Counted from the stretch's first letter, positions 26,125 through 34,850 are shown. The stretch is 64,000 nt of DNA from Anaerolineae bacterium (GCA_025060615.1 JANXBS010000013.1:52055-116054), one strand, 5' to 3'. Program-made: numbers and translations. The notes: generated by a model not told the origin, from the sequence alone.

Positions 26125-27396
26125 ATGCAGGACAAGGGGCGAAGCATAGATGGTGCGAGCCCTCGCGTGGTGATTACAGGCATAGGTGCGATTACGCCGT
26201 TGGGATTGACCTGGCAGGATTCCTGGAAGGCGATGCTGGAAGGGAGATCGGCGACTAGGCCGATTACGCACTTTGACGCGAGCGGCTTTCCCACGCGCAT
26301 CGCAGCTTTGGTTAAAGACTTCGATCCTACCAAGTACATGGAGCTTAAAGAGGCTAAGCGGCTGGGACGGATCACTCAATTCGGTTGGGCGGCCGTCTTA
26401 GAAGCGGTCTCCCACGCTTGTCTAGACCTTAGCCGCGAGGATCCCGAGCGCGTGGGCCTGGACATCGGCAGCGCGTTCGGCGCGCTAGATATTCTAGAGG
26501 AGCAATCGCACACGCTGCGCGACCACGGCCCTCGGCGCATCAACCCCGCCGTTGCGCCGGCGGTGCTCATCAGCACGACGCCGTGCTACGTCGCGATCCG
26601 GATGGGAATTCAAGGGCCGGTCAATTCTCAAGTGACGGCCTGCGCCTCCGGGATCGTCTCCATCGGCGAGGCTGCGCGCCGCTTGCAACGTGGCGAGGTG
26701 GATGTCATGTTGGCTGGTGGGGCCGACGCCTATGCATCACCGTTGATCATGGCCGCGTTCAGCCGTCTAGGCGCCATGTCCACCCGCAATGACGAGCCGG
26801 AGCGCGCCTGTCGTCCCTTCGATCGCACGCGGGACGGTATGGTGCTCGGTGAGGGGGCTGTGATCATGGTGTTGGAAACGCTAGAGCATGCTCAGGCGCG
26901 CGGCGCCCGCATTCTGGCCGAGTTCGCCGGGTATAGCCTGACCGCGGATGCCTACAACCTGGCTGCTCCTGAGCCCACCGGCCGCGGCGCGGCCCGGGCG
27001 ATGTCCAAAGCTCTGGCCGAGTCCGGCTTGAGCCCAGAGGACGTGGACTACATTTGCGCTCATGGCACCGGCACCCAGCTCAACGATGCCTCGGAAACGG
27101 CTGCCATCAAGCGGACCTTTGGCGAAGTGGCGTATCAGATACCGGTCAGCTCCATTAAGTCCATGGTCGGGCACATGATGGGCGCGGCCGGCGCTGCCTC
27201 AGCAGCCGTCCTCGTGCAGGCGATCAACGATGGGATCATCCCTCCCACCATCAACTATCAGGAGCCGGACCCAGAATGCGATCTGGATTACGTGCCTAAC
27301 AAGGCCCGTTGCGTCCGGGTAGATGCAGCGATGTGCAACGCGTTCGGGTTTGGCGGCCAGAACGCCAGCCTATTGCTGAAGCGTTTCCAGCCTTAA
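26125..27396 (+). CDS. fabF: 3-oxoacyl-ACP synthase II (KASII-type)
   Basis: Protein of 423 residues. It condenses malonyl-ACP with acyl-ACP in fatty-acid elongation. The Cys-His-His triad is visible in TACASG, AHGTGT and SMVGHMMGAAGAA, and GFGGQNASL closes the protein. A clear GAGGAGG lies before the ATG. It stands alone here, away from a fab cluster. It could instead be a specialised ketosynthase, but the sequence is an ordinary FabF over its full length. Confidence 0.93.
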   Translation: MQDKGRSIDGASPRVVITGIGAITPLGLTWQDSWKAMLEGRSATRPITHFDASGFPTRIAALVKDFDPTKYMELKEAKRLGRITQFGWAAVLEAVSHACLDLSREDPERVGLDIGSAFGALDILEEQSHTLRDHGPRRINPAVAPAVLISTTPCYVAIRMGIQGPVNSQVTACASGIVSIGEAARRLQRGEVDVMLAGGADAYASPLIMAAFSRLGAMSTRNDEPERACRPFDRTRDGMVLGEGAVIMVLETLEHAQARGARILAEFAGYSLTADAYNLAAPEPTGRGAARAMSKALAESGLSPEDVDYICAHGTGTQLNDASETAAIKRTFGEVAYQIPVSSIKSMVGHMMGAAGAASAAVLVQAINDGIIPPTINYQEPDPECDLDYVPNKARCVRVDAAMCNAFGFGGQNASLLLKRFQP

Positions 27397-27446
27397 GCAG
27401 ACGGGCCGATTTGGGTTTATCACTTAGCTATCCGTCAAAACAAAAA

Positions 27447-27472
27447 GCGGGGCGAACTCCTGTTCGCCCCGC
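27447..27472 (-). terminator. Terminator between fabF and the Crp/Fnr gene
   Basis: Perfect 10-bp stem GCGGGGCGAA / TTCGCCCCGC with loop CTCCTG. On the minus strand it is followed by TTTTTGTTTTGA, so it is an intrinsic terminator for the Crp/Fnr gene. It can also fold in fabF transcripts, where the downstream T-run is absent. Confidence 0.85.
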
Positions 27473-27490
27473 GATCAAAGCGGCTGTACG

Positions 27491-28159
27491 CTAGTAAACC
27501 AGCCCGGCGATCTCCGCCAGGCCATATGCATCTAGGATTTTAATGCGCCGGTATCCTAACGACACCAGCCCCTGCCGCTTGAAATCGCGAAGGATGGAGC
27601 TAACAGTCTCCCGATAGGTGCCCAACGTATCTGCCAGCGATTGATGGCTGACGCCTGTGATCGTCGTCTCGCGGTGATCTGCCAGCTCTAACAGCAACGC
27701 GGCCAAGCGTTCAGGCAATTTCTTGTAAGCGACGTCTTCCAGACGAGCCTCGACTTGGGCCAAACGCGCGCCAAAGGTCTGAAGCAGTCCCCAGCCCAAG
27801 ATCGGATGTCGGCTGGTCATCTTTTTCGCCTCAGCCGCAGGGATCGCCCAGACGGTGCAATCTTCCTGAGCCTCCACAAAGGTGTCTGGAGTGGGAGCGT
27901 TTAACAGCGCGCCCTCGCCGAAGATAGCGCCAGACTCCAACACTGCCAACACCAGACGCCGGCCTTCGCGTGTGGTGCGGACCAACCGAGCACATCCGCT
28001 CATCAGGATATACAGGAATTGCTCCAGTTCATCAGGGGTAGCCACCGTCTCACCACGCCGGAAACTCTTTATCGTCACCGCTTGGCCAAACGCAGGGTCT
28101 TCTGCAGGCAATTGAGCTACAATCCGCGTGAGCGTCATGGGATTCATCGAGGTCATCAT
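27491..28159 (-). CDS. Crp/Fnr family transcriptional regulator
   Basis: Protein of 222 residues. The cyclic-nucleotide-binding fold spans about 15-130 (SFRRGETV...LYILMSGCARL, GAIFGEGALL). The HTH_Crp domain is at about 150-205 (VSHQSLADTLGTYRETVSSILRDFKRQGLV). The Arg-Ser pair that holds cAMP in E. coli CRP is not present after the GEGALL block (PTPDTF instead). No Fnr-type cysteine cluster is seen. The effector is therefore unknown. A strong promoter lies at 28213-28241 and a terminator at 27447-27472, so it is monocistronic. Confidence 0.9.
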   Translation of the reverse strand: MMTSMNPMTLTRIVAQLPAEDPAFGQAVTIKSFRRGETVATPDELEQFLYILMSGCARLVRTTREGRRLVLAVLESGAIFGEGALLNAPTPDTFVEAQEDCTVWAIPAAEAKKMTSRHPILGWGLLQTFGARLAQVEARLEDVAYKKLPERLAALLLELADHRETTITGVSHQSLADTLGTYRETVSSILRDFKRQGLVSLGYRRIKILDAYGLAEIAGLVY

Positions 28160-28212
28160 GGTCTCACTCTCCCTTGTTTGAACGTGCCAATGCACTGTTT
28201 CCTACTACATTC

Positions 28213-28241
28213 ATTATAGCATGGAATGCCTCTTTCGGCAA
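28213..28241 (-). promoter_or_regulatory. Promoter of the Crp/Fnr gene
   Basis: On the minus strand, TTGCCG (28236-28241), 17 bases and perfect TATAAT (28213-28218). The transcript starts near 28206, about 47 bases before the ATG. Confidence 0.7.
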
Positions 28242-28341
28242 ATAGTGAAATTGTATGATCTTAAATGCACAAACAGGATGGCTAGGGCCGCCAGGCCACT
28301 GGCCAAGATGAAAGCTCTCTGCACTACGGCCGGACGCGAAA

Positions 28342-28367
28342 AGGCCAGAGCGCTGCAGCTCTGGCCT
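28342..28367 (-). terminator. Terminator-like hairpin after ftsH
   Basis: Perfect 10-bp stem AGGCCAGAGC / GCTCTGGCCT with loop GCTGCA, 35 bases after the ftsH stop. On the minus strand TTTCGCG follows; on the plus strand CTGTTTTG follows. It could terminate ftsH transcripts. Confidence 0.65.
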
Positions 28368-28401
28368 CTGTTTTGCTATAGGGAATTGCGATCGGGGAAG
28401 C

Positions 28402-30264
28402 TCAAACAGGCACTGGCTCGGGCGTCGATCGCTTGGGCAGGTCCTGGAACATCGCCTCGAACTCGTCACCCTCGATGGTCTCCTCTCGCAACAGCCGTTG
28501 AGCGATCTCGTCCAACTTGGCGCGATGGGCCAGGATGATCTCACGGGCCCGATGATATGCGGTTTCGACGAATCGCCGCACTTCTCGGTCTATCTCGCGA
28601 GCGACCAACTCAGAGTAGTTACGCTGCTCGGCGATCTCGCGGCCCAAGAAGATCAGCTCATCTTTCTGCCCAAACTGGAGCGGCCCTAACCGGTCGCTCA
28701 TGCCGTATTGGGTCACCATGGCTCGCGCCATCTTGGTTACCTTCTCGAGGTCATCCGCGGCCCCGTCGGTGACGTCTCCAAACACGATCTCCTCAGCCGC
28801 GCGGCCGCCGAGGGTAGCAGCCATCTCGTCCTCGAACTTCGAGCGGCTGATGAGCACATAGTCGCGCTCCGGCATTCGGCGCACATACCCCAGGCTCATC
28901 CCGCGTGCCACGATGGAAACCTTAGCGACAGGGTCGGCGCCAGGGAGCATCCGCCTCACCAGGGCGTGGCCGGCTTCGTGGTAGGCGATGATGCGCTTCT
29001 CCTCCTCTGAGATCAGCCGGCTCCGCCGCTCCGGCCCCGCCACCACCCGCTCAATCGCCTCCTCAAACTCCGCCATGGAGATCGCCCGCTTGTTCCGCCG
29101 CGCCGCCAAAATCGCCGCCTCATTCACCACATTCTCCAAGTCCGCCCCCACAAACCCCGGCGTCTGCCGCGCCAACACCCCCAAATCCACATCCCCAGCC
29201 AACGGCTTCCCCCGCACATGCACCCGCAAAATCGCCTCCCGCCCCTTCATGTCCGGCCGATCCATCACCACCTGCCGATCAAACCGCCCCGGCCGCAACA
29301 ACGCCGGATCCAATATGTCCGTCCGATTGGTCGCCGCCATCACGATCACATTCGTGTCCGTGTCAAACCCATCCATCTCCACCAAAATCTGGTTCAACGT
29401 CTGCTCCCGCTCATCATGCGAACCCCCCAACCCCGCCCCCCGATGCCGACCCACCGCATCAATCTCGTCCACAAACACAATACACGGCGAGTTCCGCTTG
29501 GCCTGGTCAAACAGGTCCCGCACCCGGCTCGCCCCCCCCCCCCCCCACATCTCCACAAACTCCGACCCCGAGATGGAGAAAAACGGCACCCCCGCCTCCC
29601 CACTCACCGCCTTGGCCATCAGCGTCTTCCCCGTCCCCGGCGGCCCCACCAGCAAAATCCCCTTGGGAATGCGCGCCCCCAGGGCCGCAAACTTCTGCGG
29701 CTCCTTGAGAAACTCCACCACCTCCTGCAGCTCCTGCTTGGCCTCATCTGCACCGGCTACATCGTCAAACGTCACCGTCGGCTTGTCCCCCGTGAACATC
29801 CGCGCCCGGCTCTTCCCAAACGCGAACGCCTGATTGCCAGCCCCCTGAGCCTGCCGGAGCAGGAAGAAGAAAAACGCGCCCACCAGGATCAAAGGTAGCA
29901 GCGTGCCCAGGATCGCTCCCCAGTTCTCCCATCGGCTCGGCGGCGCGAATTCGAAGTCGATCTCTGCTAGCCTCTCCTGAGGTACTCCTAAGTTCACCAA
30001 AGTCTCAATAATGCCGGCGTCCGGCTCTTTTCGTGAGCGAGCCTTGGGGATAGGCCCGGTGCCCTCCCGGTAGGTAATCTCCAGGTCTTCGCCGCGCACG
30101 AGGATGTGAGCGATAGTACCCTCGTTGGCCTGTTGAGCCACGCGGTCTAATGTGATATGGGGGATATCGTCTCGGCCGCGCGCGAAGCTAGTGAAAAGGA
30201 AGGTCGCCAGCGCAATGAAAAGCACCAGGTAAATCAACCCGTTGCGTATAACCTTCGAGCCCAT
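28402..30264 (-). CDS. ftsH: ATP-dependent zinc metalloprotease FtsH (abnormal pore loop)
   Basis: Protein of 620 residues. Two membrane helices (about 8-27 and 116-137) flank an extracytoplasmic domain. The AAA+ module follows, with Walker A GPPGTGKT (207-214), Walker [11 protein letters not shown] and the second region of homology [18 protein letters not shown]. The zinc site is HEAGH. It degrades membrane and regulatory proteins as a hexamer. Oddity: the pore loop, normally MFVGVGASRVRD, reads [12 protein letters not shown] (239-250) because of 15 consecutive G on the coding strand (29532-29546). The segment around it (about 29035-29825) also uses G/T-ending codons unlike the flanks. See findings. 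Confidence 0.93.
   Translation of the reverse strand: MGSKVIRNGLIYLVLFIALATFLFTSFARGRDDIPHITLDRVAQQANEGTIAHILVRGEDLEITYREGTGPIPKARSRKEPDAGIIETLVNLGVPQERLAEIDFEFAPPSRWENWGAILGTLLPLILVGAFFFFLLRQAQGAGNQAFAFGKSRARMFTGDKPTVTFDDVAGADEAKQELQEVVEFLKEPQKFAALGARIPKGILLVGPPGTGKTLMAKAVSGEAGVPFFSISGSEFVEMWGGGGASRVRDLFDQAKRNSPCIVFVDEIDAVGRHRGAGLGGSHDEREQTLNQILVEMDGFDTDTNVIVMAATNRTDILDPALLRPGRFDRQVVMDRPDMKGREAILRVHVRGKPLAGDVDLGVLARQTPGFVGADLENVVNEAAILAARRNKRAISMAEFEEAIERVVAGPERRSRLISEEEKRIIAYHEAGHALVRRMLPGADPVAKVSIVARGMSLGYVRRMPERDYVLISRSKFEDEMAATLGGRAAEEIVFGDVTDGAADDLEKVTKMARAMVTQYGMSDRLGPLQFGQKDELIFLGREIAEQRNYSELVAREIDREVRRFVETAYHRAREIILAHRAKLDEIAQRLLREETIEGDEFEAMFQDLPKRSTPEPVPV
29532..29546 (-). other. 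15-base homopolymer inside ftsH (C-tract on plus strand)
   Basis: Fifteen consecutive C on the plus strand encode W-G-G-G-G on the minus strand, where the family has F-V-G-V-G. The reading frame and length are exactly preserved. This suggests base substitution or miscalling rather than insertion. Confidence 0.9.
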
Positions 30265-30560
30265 ACTTTACATGAACCCATCTTGCATGCGTTAAATGTC
30301 ACATGGAGTTGACTATAAACAGTGTAGCATATCTGACAGGGAGGTGTCAAACGGGTTTCTCCACAGCTGCAAACCCTCTATCCAGCGTCAAAGATCGTTG
30401 AGCGGTGTGAGAAAAGCGGTAATAGGACTTCCAGTCGGCTATTTTTAGCCGGGAAGACTCGTTTCTCTTCCGCTGCAAAAACCTGTTGGCAGCAAAGGCA
30501 TTTTGCAACAACCTTGGCAGCAGGACGACCGGTTTGGCTTGTTTCATGCCCCTTACCCGC
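30265..30560. other. Non-coding stretch between the lipoprotein gene and ftsH
   Basis: It holds the ftsH promoter (30321-30350) and otherwise no recognisable gene. A 115-codon frame on the minus strand here overlaps the lipoprotein gene and has no family features. Confidence 0.5.
30321..30350 (-). promoter_or_regulatory. Promoter of ftsH
   Basis: On the minus strand, perfect TTGACA (30345-30350), an 18-base spacer and TACACT (30321-30326). The transcript starts near 30314, about 50 bases before the ATG. Confidence 0.7.
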
Positions 30561-31265
30561 TTATATCCCGGCTGTCTCATAGAGGTTTTGATAGGCTGCT
30601 TGACTTTCCTCCAAGGCGATGGTGGCGATCCCGATGACTTGCATAGCTTGTTCATCAAAGTAGACCATGCGCAGGTTGAGGGCCAATCCCACATTCGGCC
30701 TCAAACGCCCTTCCCAAAGGATCGAATCGGCAATCTTACGAAAAGGATATTCTGCCAGCCCGCCCAACTCCGCTCCGCGAGCACTCGGCCCGACGTAAGT
30801 GAGCGTTGTGCCGGGGATCATGCCGCCGCGGGGTATCCGGTAAGCCACCGGTACCTTGTACTGGATCGGCGCGTCCTCGTTGAATCCACCCGGGCTAGGT
30901 CGGAAATCATGCACCTCTATACGCACCGTGCCAGCAAGATGTACCCCGTTGTCGCGGAACCAGATGACGCGCAGGCGCAGGCTTAGGCGCACGCCTGGCA
31001 AGGGCTCTCCGTCCCAATCAAGGGAATCGCCGAGCTGGCGCGTCGCTTTCATATCGTCTATGATGAACTGTCCGCGCCGGTCCTGAACCCCTATGAAGAC
31101 GAGATCTGTCGGCCGTAAAGCCTGGCCTGCGATAAGGTAAACCTCCGTGGGGCCGATATATGTCAACGTGGTTACACTGCGAACGGGTGCGAGCCCGGAA
31201 CAGCCGATGAGCGTCAGCGCGGCCCACATGAGCGCCGCGATCTTTCCAACGCGCCGTACCGGCAT
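30561..31265 (-). CDS. Uncharacterised lipoprotein with internal duplication
   Basis: Protein of 234 residues with a lipoprotein signal (basic start, hydrophobic helix, LTLIGC lipobox, Cys22). The mature part is built of two related units: TTLTYIGPTE...SLDWDGEPLPGVRLSLRLRVIWF in the first half, and TTLTYVGPSA...ILWEGRLRPNVGLALNLRMVYF in the second. This is probably a duplicated beta-rich domain exposed outside the membrane. I do not recognise the family. ATG at 31265 follows AGGAGGTG. It stands alone upstream of ftsH. Confidence 0.72.
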   Translation of the reverse strand: MPVRRVGKIAALMWAALTLIGCSGLAPVRSVTTLTYIGPTEVYLIAGQALRPTDLVFIGVQDRRGQFIIDDMKATRQLGDSLDWDGEPLPGVRLSLRLRVIWFRDNGVHLAGTVRIEVHDFRPSPGGFNEDAPIQYKVPVAYRIPRGGMIPGTTLTYVGPSARGAELGGLAEYPFRKIADSILWEGRLRPNVGLALNLRMVYFDEQAMQVIGIATIALEESQAAYQNLYETAGI

Positions 31266-31301
31266 AGGCACCTCCTGTCCCATCCGGAAAAGCGGGCGCA
31301 T

Positions 31302-32022
31302 CGCTGTGAAGCATCCGCACCTAGATATCGAGGGCTCCTACAGGGTTCCTTACGTAAGCGTCATTGTAAACCGTTAGTTACCGGCTAGAGGCGATCGGCT
31401 ATTGGATTTTGGCCGAGGACTGCTAAGCCAGCCTTCGTCCAAACTTTGAGTTGACGATCATCCTCGGTCCGGCTGGCCAGATGGCAATCGAAAAAGCTTA
31501 GCACACGTCGGCGATGCGCGGCGAGTTAGAGCTTATCAATCTCACGGTGGCCGGTGTTGGACGCCCCTCTGCCGCTTCAGCTCCTGAGCGGTGTGCCGAA
31601 GCGCAAGGAAATCCTCTAGAGGCGCAAATGGGTCCATTCCGCCTTGAATGAATGGAATCAGCGGTGGGGAGATCTATCTCACCCGACGGATGGGAGACAC
31701 CTACTCCACTCGACAACCAAGTCGCCAGCCCATCATTGTAACATCAAGCAGGCAAACAGCTCAATGCTCCTGTCCCATATTCCTTACGCTGCAGCCCAGC
31801 CGGAGATCGCCCGGCCGGGTCCACATAGCAGCTATCGCTGATGATGGCCGCTACGCCCTCGGTTTGGACAGCCCTACAAGTGGCCACCGTTTCACTTCGC
31901 CGTCTCAGCTCTCCAATCTTCCGTTCGACAGGGCCAAGGGATCCGATTCACCACCTATTTTATCACAATCCCTTGTACTCCAGGGAATCACGCCAACGTC
32001 AGCCAATCGTCAGTTTCTCCTA
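31302..32022. other. Long stretch without a recognisable gene
   Basis: About 720 bases between the lipoprotein gene and the VapBC-like promoter. Short open frames exist on both strands (31498-31716 minus, 31648-32055 plus). None has a Shine-Dalgarno sequence, a sensible composition or a known motif. The base composition looks like its neighbours. It may be decayed coding sequence. I see no repeat or RNA gene in it. Confidence 0.45.
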
Positions 32023-32051
32023 TTGACGAATTGCCACGTTTTGTGTACGAT
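32023..32051 (+). promoter_or_regulatory. Promoter of the VapBC-like pair
   Basis: TTGACG (32023-32028), 17 bases and TACGAT (32046-32051). The transcript starts near 32058, about 73 bases before the antitoxin ATG. Confidence 0.65.
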
Positions 32052-32130
32052 GTGACAAATCGGGCAATAGGAAATGTAAATAACCTTTAGTTGATGTATA
32101 GGCGCCTTGACGATTCATCATAGGAGGATT

Positions 32131-32349
32131 ATGAATATTTACGTTCACCGGGTGGAGACGACCCTGACAGATGACCAATACGAGCTATTGATGAGACTGG
32201 CCGAACAAAGCGGCCGCTCTCCAGAAGAGTTAGTGCGGGATGCTTTCGTGCAGGCATATGCAGCCGATCCTCATTGGGCAAAACGCCTGGCCGCGCTTAA
32301 ACGGCTGCTCTCGCTCGAACTGCCCACGGGAATATGGGAATCGAGCTGA
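32131..32349 (+). CDS. Ribbon-helix-helix antitoxin-like protein
   Basis: Protein of 72 residues. It opens with a short beta strand (VHRVETTLT), then helices EQYELLMRLAEQSG and SPEELVRDAFVQAYA, the pattern of CopG/VapB-type ribbon-helix-helix proteins. AGGAGG is five bases before the ATG at 32131. It precedes a PIN-domain gene by 27 bases, the usual order of VapBC pairs. It should bind the toxin and repress the shared promoter at 32023-32051 (family knowledge plus inference). Confidence 0.65.
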   Translation: MNIYVHRVETTLTDDQYELLMRLAEQSGRSPEELVRDAFVQAYAADPHWAKRLAALKRLLSLELPTGIWESS

Positions 32350-32376
32350 CCCGTCTCAAGCCCAGGAGAGCCTAGT

Positions 32377-32832
32377 ATGGTGGAAAGTTTCTCAGGCATG
32401 ATGCTTTTGGATGCAGATGTCTGCGTGCATGCTGTGATGCCGGCAAGCCCGGCACGTGAAGCCTGTGCCTGGGTCATGTCTGAGATCGCTCATGGCCGGC
32501 TGAGCGCGGCTATTGACGTCGAGGTCGTACGAGAGATCCTCGATCGGCTGGGCAGAGCGGGAGCGCGCGATAAAGCTCGCCAGCTGGTGGAAAGTCTGAT
32601 GGAGATCGTCCCCATCCAGTTTCCCTTAGAGGCTCGCGATCTCCAACTGGCGGCGGACTTCTGTCGGATGCCGAGGATGACGCATTTGCGGCCCAGCGGT
32701 TGCATCCATTTGGCCATCATGCAACGTCATGGGCTGAGCACGATTCTCTCCCTGGATCCAGCCTATGATGGCTTCCCCAACGTTATCCGGTTGAACCCTC
32801 AGACGTTGTACAAGAGCCGTTCCAAAGCTTGA
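32377..32832 (+). CDS. PIN-domain toxin-like protein (VapC-like)
   Basis: Protein of 151 residues. The N-terminal acidic motif is LLDADVCVHAV (10-20) and a conserved Glu lies in EVVREILDR. A PIN-like third block reads RPSGCIHLAIMQRHGLSTILSLDPAYDG. In typical VapC ribonucleases the third block has Asp before (a)HLA; here Ser is at that place, while the fourth Asp (SLDPAYD) is kept. It may be an impaired nuclease or a divergent member. Start at 32377 has AGGAG seven bases upstream. It forms a pair with the ribbon-helix-helix gene. Confidence 0.72.
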   Translation: MVESFSGMMLLDADVCVHAVMPASPAREACAWVMSEIAHGRLSAAIDVEVVREILDRLGRAGARDKARQLVESLMEIVPIQFPLEARDLQLAADFCRMPRMTHLRPSGCIHLAIMQRHGLSTILSLDPAYDGFPNVIRLNPQTLYKSRSKA

Positions 32833-32884
32833 CCCTTGCGTACGGAACGGGGTTTCTCTGGGTTTCCCTCGCGCGTGAAAGCTC

Positions 32885-32913
32885 GAAGCCGGAAGCTGAT
32901 CGCTTCCGGCTTC
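32885..32913. terminator. Bidirectional hairpin between vapC-like and LysM genes
   Basis: Perfect 12-bp stem GAAGCCGGAAGC / GCTTCCGGCTTC with loop TGATC, between two convergent genes. No strong T-run follows on either side, so termination may be partial or factor-assisted. Confidence 0.6.
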
Positions 32914-32953
32914 CAATCCATAACCTATTGTCGGTTGGATGGCTGCACTCCCT

Positions 32954-34690
32954 TTACATGGAGGGAATGATTAGCCGCTGTCCTACGTAGATCCAATTGA
33001 GGTTCCGCAGCGAGTTCGCCCGGCCGATGGCGTAAGGCGTCGTTCCGAAACGGACAGCGATCTCGTAGAGGGTATCGCCGGGACGTACTACGTAGATCGT
33101 TTCGCGGCCGCTGGAATCAGAGGGCGATGGTGTCGGTGGTGGTGGAGCGGCTACAGCTGAAGCGGTAGCGGATGAGGCTGCAGGGATCACCAGCCTTTGG
33201 CCAGGGTAAATGCGGTTGGGGTTGCGCAGGCCATTAGCTCGGCTGATGGCTCTCACGGTGGTCCCGTAACGTGCGGCGATGGCTGCCAGATATTCACCAG
33301 GCTGCACAACGTGGACGATTGGGTCATCTACTGGCGGTGAGGTGACCAATGGCTGGCAAGCTCGCAGCGCGATGGCGTCCAGGTTTACGTCTAGCTCGCG
33401 TCCAGTGGTAGCCCATTTCTTCCAAGCCCGTATGAAGAGGGTCACCCGTGGGCTGGGCGCGATGAAAGTGGTCCTGTAGGTCAGGAACGCGCCCGGATCC
33501 GTGCGTGTGTAGATGGCATCCCACGGCAGTTCTTGCCAGTTGGTGACCAGGGCCCAATCCAGCTGGCTGTGAGGCGCATATCCCCATTGCACCCGGTAGC
33601 GATAAGGATCTTCATCGGGGTGGGCTGCCTCTTCCCGCATCATGCCGGCGATTGTGAGCTCGTATAGCGCGCCTGGCTGCAGGCCATCCACGATCTGATA
33701 GATGCCAGCGTAGCGATCGGCATCGGCCGCAGCCATATTGTACGTGTTGATCTCGATGAGCTGTGAGTGCTGACCGTTATAGACAACCCTGCTCCACTGA
33801 TCGTCATAGAAGCCGTAGGTTGCCCGGCCGCCGTTATGGAACCAGCCCCAGTAATAGGCCACGCCCCAACTGTAAAAGCCCTGCTCAAAGTCGCCGTTGC
33901 GTACTAGATTCGGCCCAGCACAGGTTGAAACTGGGATAGCAGCCGAAGGCGCTGGCGACGGGGTAGGCGGCGGTGGCATGGCCACAGGCGGAGGAACAAC
34001 CGGAGGCACCACCAGTGCTGCCATAGGAGCTGGGCCGATCAGGCTGATGGCGTCCACGTTCACGTCTACCTCGCGATACCAGTCCCCCCACTTTTTCCAA
34101 ACCCGGATGAAGATGGTCATACGCGATCCACGGGCGATCACAGTGGTGGTGTACTCGCTGAAGCCACCGGGGGCGGTGCGCGGGTAGTAGGTATCCCACG
34201 GCAGTTCGATCCAATCGCTTACTGCGGCCCAATTGCTGCCGCCGCTATGGTCAAACGCCACCTGCACGCGATAGCGCCAGGGATCACCATCCTGATCATC
34301 GGCTCGGATCATCCCACGGATTGTAAAGCGATACATTGCGCCGGGGATGACGTCCACTGTCTGATAGATGCCGGCGTAGCGATCCGGGTCCCCGCCGATC
34401 TGTTTGGTGTTGATCTCAATCAGTTGGGAATGTTGACCATCGAATACCACTGGCTTCCATTGGTCATCGAAGAAGCCGTATTCAGCGGTGCCGCCGTTTT
34501 GAAAGCAGCCCCAGTAGATGCCAACCATGCCGCAGCTGGGCACGGCTGCGAACCCCTGTTCAAAGCTGCCGTTCCTCAGCAGCTCGATGGTTGCCGCTGG
34601 CAATGAGTTGGAGCTGGCCAGGCCCCCTCCCAACGTCAGCATGGCGATAAGGGCAAAAATGAGGGCTCGCGCGTGGAATTGCCTGATCAT
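32954..34690 (-). CDS. Secreted protein with two CBM-like modules and two LysM domains
   Basis: Protein of 578 residues. A signal peptide (about 1-33) is followed by two related modules of about 180 residues (36-215 and 262-440). They share LLRNGSFEQGF / LVRNGDFEQGF, YGFFDDQW / YGFYDDQW, GQHSQLIEINT, ELPWDTYYPRT / ELPWDAIYTRT and IRVWKKW / IRAWKKW. The fold is likely a jelly-roll carbohydrate-binding module. Pro-rich linkers separate them. Two LysM domains close the protein (HVVQPGEYLAAIAARYGTT; YVVRPGDTLYEIAVRFGTT), which bind N-acetylglucosamine glycans such as peptidoglycan. This suggests a wall-anchored glycan binder. It is divergent from the sugar-transport operon and has its own promoter. 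Confidence 0.85.
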   Translation of the reverse strand: MIRQFHARALIFALIAMLTLGGGLASSNSLPAATIELLRNGSFEQGFAAVPSCGMVGIYWGCFQNGGTAEYGFFDDQWKPVVFDGQHSQLIEINTKQIGGDPDRYAGIYQTVDVIPGAMYRFTIRGMIRADDQDGDPWRYRVQVAFDHSGGSNWAAVSDWIELPWDTYYPRTAPGGFSEYTTTVIARGSRMTIFIRVWKKWGDWYREVDVNVDAISLIGPAPMAALVVPPVVPPPVAMPPPPTPSPAPSAAIPVSTCAGPNLVRNGDFEQGFYSWGVAYYWGWFHNGGRATYGFYDDQWSRVVYNGQHSQLIEINTYNMAAADADRYAGIYQIVDGLQPGALYELTIAGMMREEAAHPDEDPYRYRVQWGYAPHSQLDWALVTNWQELPWDAIYTRTDPGAFLTYRTTFIAPSPRVTLFIRAWKKWATTGRELDVNLDAIALRACQPLVTSPPVDDPIVHVVQPGEYLAAIAARYGTTVRAISRANGLRNPNRIYPGQRLVIPAASSATASAVAAPPPPTPSPSDSSGRETIYVVRPGDTLYEIAVRFGTTPYAIGRANSLRNLNWIYVGQRLIIPSM

Positions 34691-34770
34691 ACAGTACCTC
34701 CTGAAGGAAGAAACTGTGGGGTGGTAGAGGGTTAGCCGAGGGGGCCAACCGCCACCACATGCTCGCCAAT

Positions 34771-34812
34771 AGTCTGTCCAGACCTTGAGATGCGTCTAGG
34801 CAAGGACAGACT
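34771..34812 (-). promoter_or_regulatory. Leader hairpin of the LysM-protein mRNA
   Basis: AGTCTGT (34771-34777) pairs with ACAGACT (34806-34812). CCTTG (34783-34787) pairs with CAAGG (34801-34805). This gives a 12-bp stem with a five-base bulge. It lies within the roughly 150-base untranslated leader. Confidence 0.5.
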
Positions 34813-34850
34813 CTTCCTACTGGCTGGGACTACAGTGGTGCGGCACAACT

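Noticed and set aside
29218..29898. 226-codon plus-strand frame rich in His and Pro opposite ftsH
   Set aside because: It lies wholly within the AAA+ core of ftsH and results from the G-rich coding strand there; no Shine-Dalgarno sequence and no family features.
31648..32055. 135-codon plus-strand frame in the long empty stretch
   Set aside because: There is no Shine-Dalgarno sequence, the composition is irregular and there are no motifs. It also runs through the promoter of the VapBC-like pair.
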